DNA of 64,000 bases from Galeruca laticollis (lineage: Eukaryota; Arthropoda; Insecta; Coleoptera; Chrysomelidae). The translations under genes and the position numbers were made by a program. A model generated the notes under the pieces. The model saw only the letters and a list, made by a program, of their open reading frames with translations. It made no database searches and was not told the origin of the DNA. Location of the stretch: NCBI GenBank assembly GCA_963921935.1, contig OY998176.1, positions 181,160,445-181,224,444 on the forward strand. Direction: 5' to 3'. The stretch's first letter is position 1. Each line of letters begins with the position of its first letter. Positions 12,744 through 23,600 of the stretch are shown piece after piece.

Positions 12744-13716
12744 TGAAATTTGAGATTGGGGCACTAAAATTTCGGAAGGAGGCCAAATACTTGGGAGTAA
12801 TGCTCGACAAGAAGGTTAACTGCAAAATACATCTCAATACAGGTATTAGAAAGTCAATATTCACACTTTGGCAGCTCTGACAAGCCGGAGGGAAGAGCTG
12901 GGGAGTGAATCTCACGATCCACTAGTTTCACACTGCGGTCATAAGAAGAAGAAGCAATGGGTGTCGCAGTTGGCGCATGTTCAGAGAGTAGCGAGCTTAG
13001 GAATTACAAGAGCTTTTAGGACAACACTATCGCTCAATATATTCCTAGGATGTCGCCTCTGTCCATATGGTTATTATGAGCGCGATGGCCACATTTGTAA
13101 GATTGCGGGACAACTGGCACTGTAAAGGGGGTGGCGAAGGCCACATAATAGCCAAAAAAACAGAAACGAAGCTTCCAATTCTAGCTCTCAAATCTGTTCC
13201 AAAGGAAGACGAAGTGAGGACAGGCAAGTTCAAAGTCATCATTCCGCCAAGAGAGCAGTGGAACGATGAACAAGTTTGATTTCCACTCCGGAGCATCGTG
13301 TGCTTTACAGACGGTTCCCGTATGAAAGGAAAGTCTGAAGCAGGTGTCCTAATAGAGGACATATATATAATTGCAAAAGAGCTATGCTACGCACAGCTAC
13401 GATTGATAATTGGAGTATTGACTGGCAATTGCGGACTTGTATTTTGTTAAAAACCATTATAGATCCAGATTGGCCTGATTGCGGGGAGGAGGAATCCTCT
13501 CCCCAATTTCTCGGCGCCTGTGAGGTAAACACACAGCTAAGAAATGAAATCTTTCGTGTGGATAGAATTGAAGAAGAAGACATTCCCTTTCTCTGAAAGA
13601 CTTCACGGCATTTATACGTATAACGAGGCGTTTTGAAATGAGACCGATGAGGGAAGTAAAGGAGAGAAAAACTTTGGAAAGGATAAAACGGCCCGAAGTA
13701 GCCTAATTTCCAGGCA
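12744..13716 (+). pseudogene. non-LTR retrotransposon 3' end (RNase H type)
   Basis: Decayed C-terminal part of a LINE ORF2. Blocks in order, in shifting frames: AKYLGVMLDKKVNCKIHLN (start of the post-RT region), ASLGITRAFRTT, a stretch with MSAMATFVRLRDNWHCKGGGEGH, CFTDGSRMKGKSEAGVLIED (RNase H strand with the first catalytic Asp), LRLIIGVLTGN and DCGEEESSPQFLGACE (terminal Cys/His-like motif). No RT catalytic motif remains. An RNase H domain indicates an I/R1/LOA-like group rather than jockey or RTE, but the clade is not certain. Confidence 0.75.
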
Positions 13717-14198
13717 TCAGCCGCCCGCCCATTTCAGTCATTCACTACATTCAGCAATATGCTCTGCCTTTTCTTTTAGAAGTGGTCAATTCGTGGGAAT
13801 ATTCGAGGTCTTTTTACTTGATTCAATCAATTATCTTACTCACGACTTCTAATTCTGTGCCACTTCGTTTCCTCTTTAGTGTTGATTTGAAATTATTTTG
13901 CAATAAGACAGTACACTGTCTTTTCTCTTCAGCAATTCACTTACTTGTGTCTGCAAGATTCCAAACTTTAGAGCTGCTGCTGATTGACTACACTTAACTT
14001 TGTTTATGTAATCAATCACTTGCACTTTTTAAGTGTAACATATTTTCATTTAAAGCTTGCACTAGCTATTTTAACTTAAACCGTACCATACGTATACTCA
14101 TTCAAGGCAACGATTAAAAATAAACCAAAGTCGCATAGAATATTCCTATAAACGGATTTTCAAACAAATTTCTCTGAATGCCTTATCGCATAACTAAG
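13717..14198. other. no recognised feature
   Basis: AT-rich spacer between the LINE fragment and the 351-bp tandem repeat. Confidence 0.45.
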
Positions 14199-15545
14199 TC
14201 AAAGTAGGAAGATCGCGAGTTTTCAGGGCAACAACCAACATCGACACAATTGAGCGTTTGGTTTCCCTGCTGAAATCCGTTATTTTTTGTTTTCCCATGT
14301 TTCGATTAACATCTTTGCTCCCAAATTTCTTATCCTTATTTGGTTATGCCGTGCTGAAGAGGCAAAATGAGCCAGAAACATGCATGTCCACGGTTACCAC
14401 TCTATTTCAGTAGCCCTTTATTATGCGTGAATTACCCATGAATCTCTTTATTGTTGTTGTTAACATATCACGCGTTATTCCTACATCTTCTTTGTTATTT
14501 ACTATGGGTCGGAAGGTTCATGGCGGGGGGGCTATATGCGCCTCCGTGTCGATGTTGGTTGTTGCCCTGGAAACTCGGGATCTTCCAATTGAATACACAA
14601 ATGAGCGTTTGGTTTCCCTGCTGAAATCCGTTATTTTTTGTTTTCCCATGTTTCTATTAATATCTTTGCTCCCAAATTTCACATCCTTATTTGGTTATGC
14701 CGTGCTGAAGAGACAAAATGAGCCATAAACATGCATGTCCACGGTTACCACTCTATTTCAGTAGCCCGTTATATTGCGTGAATTACCCATAAATCTCTTT
14801 GTTGTTGTTGTTGACATATCACGCGATATTCCTACATCTTCTTTGTTATTTACTATTGGTCGGAAGGTTCATGGCGGGGGGGCTATATGCGCCTCCGTGT
14901 TGATGTTGGTTATTGCCCTGAAAACTCGGGATCTTCCAATTGAAGACACAAATGAGCGTTTGGTTTCCCTGCTGAAATCCGTTATTTTGTGTTTTCCCAT
15001 GTTTCGATTAACATCTTTGCTCCCATATTTCACAACCTTATTTGGTTATGCCGTGCTGAAGAGGCAAAATGAGCCAGAAACATGCATGTCCACGGTTACC
15101 CCTCTATTTCAGTAGCCCTTTATTTTGCGTGAATTACCCATGAGTCTCTTTGTTGTTGTTGTTAACATATCACGCTATATTCCTACATCTTCAATGTAAT
15201 TTACTATGGGTCGGAAGGTTCATGGCGGGGGGGCTATATGCGCCTTCGTGTCGATGTTGGTTGTTGCCCTGAAAACTCGGGATCTTCCAATTGAAGACAC
15301 AAATGAGCGTTTTGTTTCCCTGCTGAAATCCGTTATTTTGTGTTTTCCCATGTTTCGATTGACATCTTTGCTCCCAAATTTCACATCCTTATTTGGTTAT
15401 GCCGTGCTGAAGAGGCAACATGAGCCAGAAACATGCATGTCCACGGTTACCACTCTATTTCAGTAGCCCTCTATTTTGCGTGAATTACTCATGAATCTCT
15501 TTGTTGTTGTTGTTAACATATCACGCGATATTCCTACATCTTCTT

Positions 15546-15549
<4 letters not shown>
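14199..15549. repeat. 351-bp tandem repeat array (~3.8 copies)
   Basis: The block ATGGGTCGGAAGGTTCATGG recurs at 14504, 14855 (as ATTGGTCGG) and 15206, a constant 351-bp spacing. Units differ by a few percent. The period is a multiple of three, so similar 86-113 codon open frames appear in each unit, but each ends in the same stop and none looks like a known protein. The first, partial copy begins with a segment (about 14199-14245) in inverted orientation relative to the other units. The array ends at a (TA)n tract. Confidence 0.93.

Positions 15550-15610
<61 letters not shown>
15550..15610. repeat. (TA)n microsatellite
   Basis: Pure TA run of about 61 bp between the 351-bp array and a PLE-B inverted repeat. 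Confidence 0.97.
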
Positions 15611-15614
<4 letters not shown>

Positions 15615-15642
15615 GAAGAAAGATATTTGTCAACTTATTTGT

Positions 15643-16022
15643 AATGGATATTTTTGTGGGGATGTGGCAATATAACTCCAGAGTAAATTCTTTCAGATAT
15701 TTATTCCCGAGCTTTCGAATAATTTTTATTCATTATCAAGGGCTATGAATAATTGGTCAATGTTATCATTATTAATAACCAAATGAAATAATAAATACTT
15801 ACATAAACATAAAAGAATTTATTATAAAAGTTTACAACTATTCCAAAATTCGCTATAGATTTTATGTAAGTATTTATTATTTCATTCAATTATTAATAAT
15901 GATAACATTGACCAATTATTTATAGCCCTTGATAATGTTTAAAAATTATTCGAAAGCTCGAGAATACACATCTGAAAGAATTTACTCTGGAGTCTTATTG
16001 CCACATCCCCACAAAAATATCC

Positions 16023-16025
<3 letters not shown>
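15643..16025. mobile_element. PLE-B terminal inverted-repeat unit
   Basis: Arms 15643-15807 and 15861-16025 (about 165 bp each) are reverse complements with roughly 90% identity, around a 53-bp centre. They contain the block GCCCTTGATAATGA...TTCGAAAGCTC that also lies next to PLE coding sequence here. A TA tract bounds each side, and a PLE GIY-YIG domain follows at 16072. It is best read as head-to-head terminal repeats of a second Penelope-like family. Confidence 0.75.

Positions 16026-16071
<46 letters not shown>
16025..16071. repeat. (TA)n microsatellite
   Basis: TA run of about 47 bp joining the inverted-repeat unit to the GIY-YIG coding fragment. Confidence 0.96.
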
Positions 16072-16073
<2 letters not shown>

Positions 16074-16419
16074 AACAATTAGATCAATTTTTACTAGAGT
16101 TAAAGATAAATGTCCGTTGACCTCTCTTACTAATGTTGTGTACAGCGTTCCATGTGGGGACTGTGATAAGCAATATATTGGTCAGACTTTGAGATCACTT
16201 TCTAACCGTCCTGTTCCACATAAGAGTGATTGTAGATTGCATCCGGAGCGTTGCGCTTTAGCAAATCATGTTCATTTTCTTGACCATCGTATGAATTTTG
16301 GAGCTGTAAGGGTGTTGGCGACAGAGTTCAACAAGATTAAGAGATCATTTTTGGTAATGGCTTTTATTTCACAATTTAACAATGTCATTAACAAAAAACA
16401 AATGACACAGACCACTTGA
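16072..16419 (+). pseudogene. Penelope-like element, GIY-YIG endonuclease end (PLE-B)
   Basis: The C-terminal domain of a PLE polyprotein, which nicks target DNA for insertion. Visible motifs: NVVYSVPCGDCDKQYIGQT (the PLE form of GIY...YIG with the Cys pair), RSLSNR, HKSDCRLHPERCALANH (conserved His/Cys block) and KRSFLVMAFISQFNNVINKK (with the terminal E/N-rich helix). The open frame runs without stop from before 16072 to the TGA at 16417-16419. The reverse transcriptase that should precede it is absent; a (TA)n tract sits there instead. The fragment is 5'-truncated. Confidence 0.88.
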
Positions 16420-16592
16420 GTGAGATTTATCCCTTTCTGTTATCCTTAGATTACAACTATAACCTCCCTTCCAATAGTGACAATCACGTTCCCTCTATTG
16501 ACACTACCTCTTTTGCGGACAGCTAACATATCTCCACCTCTTATATTGGGTGCATTGGTGTTGGTAGATGCACCCATTATCACTTCATTATT

Positions 16593-16596
<4 letters not shown>
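16420..16596 (+). other. PLE-B 3' flank
   Basis: Non-coding sequence after the GIY-YIG stop, probably element 3' sequence, ending at the next TA tract. Confidence 0.4.

Positions 16597-16643
<47 letters not shown>
16597..16643. repeat. (AT)n microsatellite
   Basis: Pure AT run of about 47 bp. Confidence 0.96.
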
Positions 16644-16644
<1 letters not shown>

Positions 16645-17409
16645 CACAATTATTATTTTTACTTTAATAATTACTATATTACAATATTATTAATATTATT
16701 ACTTAATTGCTTTTGTTCTTTGTCTTCTCGGCTGGTGGTGATTTTGAGTTTATCTTCCACCGTATACGTTTTGTTGTTATACAAACCTCTTACCATTGGA
16801 GATATATTATTTCCTCTTTTTCTTTCTTATGAATGCAATTTTTCAACTCTTCTGCATTCTTCTTTTCCATCTTGAATATGAAATTTCACAACGGAGGCCA
16901 CTCTCTGACGGGTACTTGTAGTCACGTTCATCTACTTAACTATTGGTTGGCATTATTGACTGTCAATTTAATCCCTCCAAATTAGAAGAATAACGATATC
17001 ATTTCCTGGCCGGCTTTGACAATAAAAAAGCACTCGTGTTCGTTTGTCTCCAAAATGGTGTTAGATGTTGACCTTTTTAGTCATCTTAATGTGATTGTGT
17101 TATTTTAAACCTTTGTAGTTACTGTTTTATATTTTAAATATCGGTAGTTTAATTCTATACAACATAATGGATTCTAACCTCAATTCGGAGGTAAGTTTCG
17201 CACCTGTTGCGATTTCATCTATATTGTATCTTACTTATTAACTACAGTATCTCAATGCTGTTTTTCAATTTCAGTATTCCTGATGATGAGGACAATCATC
17301 CTCGAGAGTTCGAAAAATTTTCCGTTAAGAGTACACTTTTTTCCGTTTCGCTTGCTGCATACCCCAATATTCACCAGTTTTATTCCTAACAGTCAGCAAA
17401 GACTATCTT

Positions 17410-17412
<3 letters not shown>
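16644..17412. other. unassigned region, possibly PLE-B 5'/terminal sequence
   Basis: No ORF with a recognisable domain. It lies between two (TA)n tracts in the PLE-B cluster. A motif at about 17277-17326 resembles the PLE-B terminal repeat core and a hammerhead ribozyme. Confidence 0.35.
17277..17326 (+). ncRNA. degenerate hammerhead-like motif
   Basis: CTGATGA is followed by a possible stem II (GAGGA...TCCTC) and then GAGA where the hammerhead core needs GAAA. The arrangement parallels the PLE-B terminal block CTTGATAATG...ATTCGAAAGC. Penelope-like elements are known to carry hammerhead motifs in their terminal repeats. This copy would not be active as written. Confidence 0.25.

Positions 17413-17481
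<69 letters not shown>
17413..17481. repeat. (TA)n microsatellite
   Basis: Pure TA run of about 69 bp. Confidence 0.97.
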
Positions 17482-17486
<5 letters not shown>

Positions 17487-19805
17487 ACAATATTCGACTT
17501 ATATACTTATTTTTATTATTGTAGAATTTAGATGATTATTATTTCATATTTAGAATTTTTATTTAGATTTGGCTAGCTCAGTTGGTTATTATTATATTGT
17601 TTTGTAATTTATTTTATTTTAATTATTCGGGAGCATGAAACACTTTCTATTCTTCGAGTCCAGGCATTCAAAACTTATTATTTTCATTTAAATAAAAGAA
17701 ACACTTTAATTATAACAACATTCAATTTAAATTCAATATTTTATATGTGATAATAATAATTTGAGACGCCTATGGTCACCTCTAAAGAAATTATTATATT
17801 TTGAACGGTGCGCATGCTCAAAATACAGTCAAGCGTAAAATGAACATAATTTTAATAACGTGAGATGGAGCTTCTGTGGCTCATTAGAATGACATAATAT
17901 TATCGAATACGAAACATTTAGATGGTTTTAAAATAAATTTCTGTGAAGAATATACATGAAAATGTTATCAATATGCTGTGGGAGAAAAGTATTAAAAGAT
18001 TTATATAGACATGGAATTATTATACAATTTATAAACAGATAGACAGATTACATGGAAACAAGTTAAGCATCATCTTATGATAAAATGGCGTACGTACTTT
18101 AGAATTATTAATTTATTGAAATTAGGCCTTTTTGTTATTATTAAAGATTTAATTTATTAACTAATTAAATAAAGTCCGTTTTCTTTATAATTTAGATCGA
18201 TCATTGCTGTGAATGTTTATCAAAATACGAAACTAAGCACTTATTTGAGTTTTTTGCTTATTATTGGCTAATAATAGTTTAAAAGAACACTGACCTAATG
18301 CTCTGGAATTGGGATAACTCTTCTGGACCCCAGGAATACTTCTCTGCAGTTCCAATACCAATTTCTGCAAAAATTCTGCTGGTTTTTTGAAGAACAACTG
18401 TGTCTCGTTATCTGTCAATTTGTTTCTAACCGATCTGATATTGTCCTATGCCATTGAATTATTTGATTTGGGTTTACTTAATAGAAAAGTTCATAAATAT
18501 ACTATTTCACATTTCTAATACACTTGTAGAGAATCTTTTTAAATTTAATCATACGAATAAATTAGAGTTGGTTATATACATAGATGTTGTCTAAATAGTC
18601 CTATCTAATATTGTCATAAACAGTCTATTCCTGTTACAATTATATAACTTAAATCATAAATCCTTTTATGTATTCTCTATCTAATTGTGTTATTGGACAT
18701 GTTCATAGGTTCAGTTAAAGCTGTAGGTCCTGGCTCATAATTTGGGCACCGCTCGTTCTATAGAATATAATTTTTATTGTGTGAGATAGTATATAGTAAG
18801 CTTTTACACAAGATTGTAGGAACGATTTCTTTCTTTAGTGTATATGTAACTTGACAGGATCTAGGTATTAGTTATTTTTTTTGGTGTCACATAATTCTCA
18901 CCCATCCCGTAGATAGGCGTAAGTGAAGGTTAAAACAAGGCTAATTGTAATTAGTATCATTTGCCCGGAGCATATGATTTTATCTCCGTAGAATCAGGTT
19001 ATCATTGAGTTTTCGCCACGATTAAATAATTTTGGTTTTTCAGACGCGGTTATATCATTTACTCATAGCTAGCGAAGTAAATAAACATTATAGTTTATTC
19101 GAAGGAAGCAAAACTGCATTTCGGAAATATTGTTAATACACACTGAACTATTTACCGATAAGATTTATATCAAAATCAGCCGGATTATAATTTTCTACTT
19201 TCACATTCTGTTTACATAAAGTAAAATGACATTCGACAAATAGGAAAATTAGCAGCGAAAGATTTGTACCGTATTTTTTTAGTAGTTAAGGATTCTCGCA
19301 GTGAAGCGGGTCAAATTACGAAATAGGGGCGAAATCATACGACCCATGCGCACCTTGAACAATTTGCAGATAAGTGTGTAATATTTTTTATTGGGGAGGA
19401 TTTAATATTTTTTTGTTGTTGGTCATATCTCATACTGTGAAATATAGAATATATAATTTTTATACATTTGTGGTTACCGAAACTTTATTCAGATCGCCAC
19501 CACGACTTTCCCTCTAGAGTGAGCAGTGCATTTGGATACGAGGCCGAACGAAGAGATCAATTATGACCTGGCAAATGTAATTCTACCGCTTGCAGTCCAG
19601 GAGGTCTCCGCCTAAATCGGACTGGTTTTATTTTTTCCATGCTCGGCTGTTTTATTACATTGGGTGACAGCGGTCTTCTAGATTTATACGAAGTTGTAGT
19701 GCAAAGTGAATCAATTGATTTAATTTAAAATAGTCATTTGTTACAGTACCATACCTCCCGTCCATTGTTGATTGGTTGGGAATAAACTAAAGCTTTCATA
19801 TGCCC
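17482..19805. other. no recognised gene
   Basis: AT-rich DNA. A 61-codon minus-strand frame at 18233-18418 (MTDNETQLFFKKPAEFLQK...) has a less AT-driven composition than its surroundings, but I recognise no family and see no clear splice pair. The phrase GGGTGACAGCGG at about 19664 recalls the motif repeated at 30.8-31.5 kb. Confidence 0.4.
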
Positions 19806-20640
19806 CAAGAATTAATAATCCATTGGATTTAAATCGGGGCTACGAGCTCGCCACCGAAATTCACTACCCCTACCAATCCATCGATGAGGAAAGTTCAAAT
19901 AGTTACGGACTTCACGGGAATAGTGAGCCGGAGCCACGTTCTGCATAAGCCACAATTTCCGTCTAATGTCTAATGGCCACGTTGTTATTTCATCGGAAAC
20001 TTCTGTTTGTAGGAAGTTCAGATGAGAATTACCGTATAAATTTGTTGGTAATTCATATGAACCGATCGATCTCTTACAATTCCACACCACACATTGATTT
20101 TAAATTCTTGCCGAATATATTATTCTTTTGGTAAATTTGGGTTTTCCACATCCCAGTACCAATGGGACTTCTTCCAATTAAGTTTCTTCTTCTGGTGAAA
20201 GCTGCTTCATCCGTAAATAAAATATTCTCGAGAAAATTCCGATTTGCCCTGTGTTCATCAAGAAAAAATTCTGAATATTTTCTTCGTACGGGAAGATCTC
20301 TGTTCAACAAGTTATACACCTGGGTAAATTCAATCGGGCTTAAATTTTCTCTCTTTTGTATTCTGGATAAGGAAGATTGACTTATTCCTGTAGTGGCTGC
20401 CAATCTCCGTATACTAACTTAGGGATTTCCAGCAACTTGAATTAAAAGTTCATCCTCTTGATCCGCGGTAATGATTTGGACACCCCGTGCACTTCTTAGA
20501 ACGAAACTCTCCAGTTCCTCCTAATCTGTCATAAATATTTTTAAAGGTGTGATGGTTTGGCACCTATTGGGATATAATCGTAAATATGTTCGGTAGGCAC
20601 ATCTACCACAAAATTTTTCGTGTGCGTAAACTCAAAGTAT
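19806..20640 (-). pseudogene. Tc1/mariner-superfamily transposase remnant
   Basis: Minus-strand blocks: an HTH-like N-terminal part around 20400-20640, ILFTDEAAFTRRRN (first catalytic Asp), WLMQNVAPAHY written here as LWLMQNVAPAHYSREV (second Asp of the family MQDGAPAHY replaced by Asn), and RWIGRGSEFRW...ARSPDLNPMDY (third Asp kept). From the second catalytic position to the final Asp there are 39 residues. Frame changes and stops separate the blocks, and the second acidic residue is lost, so it cannot be active. I could not identify its terminal repeats. Confidence 0.8.
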
Positions 20641-23600
20641 ATATCGCATTTCATTGTTTGTAAAGTTGTTGTGACGGGGCATGCTGATAAATAACAAAAT
20701 AGTTCAAAATTCAACGATTATAAAAAATTATTTTCCTTGAGATTTTTTATTCGAGTTGAGTTTAGCGTAGTTCACGGCGCTTAGGGCTAGGTTAACACTA
20801 TGTATTTAATTATGATATTTATAATACGACTAAATGACATAAGCCTCCTAGATTGTTGTATAAGCAGATACAACGAACTTTTGCATAGAATAATTATTAT
20901 TTACAGTTACAATCTTGGAAGTTCGTGTCGATTAGATGTACGTTTTGTTGAAAGATTTTAATAATAGTTTGAAATGAAAGTAATACGTGTATTGTCATCT
21001 TTATACGCTGAAAAATTGAGCTGTAGCTTTGTTGTTTCGTCCTCGTTATTGAACCTGTATCGAGTAATTTATTTTGTTCCAAAGTTATCAATAAATGAGT
21101 AAACTAATACACACATATTTCTTTGGAACGATTTAACTGTTGCTAATATCCAATTTATTTCCTTAATGATGAAATGTGCCCTAGAATAATATTGTATTAT
21201 TTTCTCGAAAACAGTTGCAATTATTAAGTTGAAACGAAATACACATTTTTTATTTATAAATGTTTTCTGCACAAATTTAGCGTGTCGCTATATGTTTCTT
21301 AATTAATATAAAAAACTTTTAGTCATAAGAATGAACTCCGTTGTAATATGAAGCGTCCCCTCGTGGAGTAGGCCAAAAATAACCATATGGTGACATTTGC
21401 TACCTCGAAAATCCCCTATTACCAAAATATCATCAATATCAGTCAAGCGGCTACTGAAATATTCCAAAATCATTAATGCAATATTCCAACTTTACCACCC
21501 AGTAGATAGTTGAGTATCATCATTTTACTAAGGTCATATTTCGCCAATCATCATATTTTGATGTCAGGAGTCTACCATCGCTCTGTGTACAATTCATTAT
21601 GAATCACCCTGTATAACTCATCAGTTTATCGGTCAATCTTAGAAGATTATGATTTCACAATAATACCAGTGGAAGAAAATTGAGCTTATCATTACCCATA
21701 GAAGCCAAATGTCGGCCCTTGAAACTTCCATACTCCGTTAGTCGATTTGCTCATTTATTAAGCATCACAAGAAAATCCACAAATCGAGATTAGAGGCCAG
21801 CTGTATGTGGACCAATATTATTTATAGCCTTTAATCGCGAATTGGCAAAACAAGTCATTACGTTGTTGCAAAGTGGTTTTCAGTAATTTTGTTCTGGTTC
21901 AATGAAAACTGGCAGTTGATGTGGAGTTTGCGTGAGAGCAGATATGAACACAACTTAAATTATCCGACGGGATGACGACGGTAATGTGTACTTTTCAGAG
22001 AAGTTTCTTGTAAATATACCCATTTAGATTCAGCTGCTTTCATCCAATTTTGTAAATTTCCTTGCGTAGAGTATTATTGATTTATTATTCATTTCTCTCG
22101 GCGCATAAAACAATGCTCCAATTTAGTTTTCTAATTAATTATCTCTGTTAATCTCCACTGCTGGTTAGTAATGTTGCCTTATGAAATTAATCAACGGTTG
22201 TTTTCAACGACCACGCCAAACACTTCGTTCCATTATGAACTAGAATAAATCACTTTTCAATAAGTTTTATTTGATATTACTAGTTTCAAATTGTATTCTC
22301 ATGTTAGGAAATGTTCTGTTCTATAATAAGGTATTGGTTTCTCAATGTTTTATTTGAAACGGTATAATAGCATTGTGATGGATATTAAAAAGTCGTTTCA
22401 CAGCTTTGCCATCATATGTTGATATTTGGCATAGTCCGTATTCGTTTATGTAAGTTTGGAGAGATTTTTGGGTAGACCAATGGTATCGCGATTCATTATT
22501 GATTTTGGTTAGATCTAATTGCCTTATTCATATTTCTGGATAATTTCTTTGATTCCGTTTAAATGAATAGTGGCAATCCTTTATTGCATTTAATAAACAA
22601 AATATTATGTGAACTTCGAGTTTTCATAACAAAACTTGAAAGCTCTTCTTGAAAATCATGAATGGAAAATTGCTTTGAATAATTCAATAATAGTGCCTTT
22701 TAGTGGTTTTATATTGACAATGTTTCAAGTTAATTCCAGAGAATGATCCAACCGATAATTGTTCATTGTTGATTTTGTGGAAGATTTTTTAGCAATTTCA
22801 GGTGTTATAAAGGATTTTTAACCGCCTATTAGAATCCGGACTCTTGGAATTTTTATCAGTAAATATTTAATACCGTCAGTCACTTTAATAATATTTGTAA
22901 CTGAACATATCTACCTTCCTTTCGTAACCGGTACTTATTCCTCTGAAAAAAGATCATATCTAGCACGCGTTCAGTATCGTCCAAATTATGAAATGAAATT
23001 ATTTGTACAAAATAAATTTGATTAAGCTCATCATTTTCATTTTGGTTATTTGATTATTCCACGAGGAATCCGCGTGATCATACACTTACTTTTGATATTA
23101 TCACTTATACCGGCTTCTTCATTAATATTTGAACTGATAGTGATTTTGGTAATATTGGGAGATGCTAAATTCAATTCATTGAATGCAGATTCATCTCCTT
23201 GTTCCAATCCGGAAATTTCTATACCAAACTTGTGAACGTTCCTTTCATTGGCAGAGTTTAATAAAGCATTCCTTAAGTTTGGCTAATTTGATATACTGTA
23301 CTGAAATATTCATTGCCACTTGACCTCGAACTCTAAATGAAATACATACATTCATTTTGGAAGTCTTTTCAATCGAATGTATAATGAAACTTTTTACTAA
23401 TATCTCAGATATTCCAGTGAATCTATGTAGAAAGGAATTTTCGTACGGGCATTCTGGAACCAGGTGTAGATATTTCTCTTTCAATTTATGTACTTCGTAA
23501 TCTAGAGGGATTTTGTATTCTTCCATCATATTTCAATTTGACGGCTTGCGAAACCAATCCTCGTATGACATAGATGACAAAAATACCTCGAAAACATAAC

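Noticed and set aside
14423..15466. Three similar ORFs (MRELPMNLF..., MGRKVHGG...) as a gene family
   Set aside because: They are the same frame of a 351-bp tandem repeat whose period is a multiple of three. Each ends at the same stop and none has a recognisable domain.
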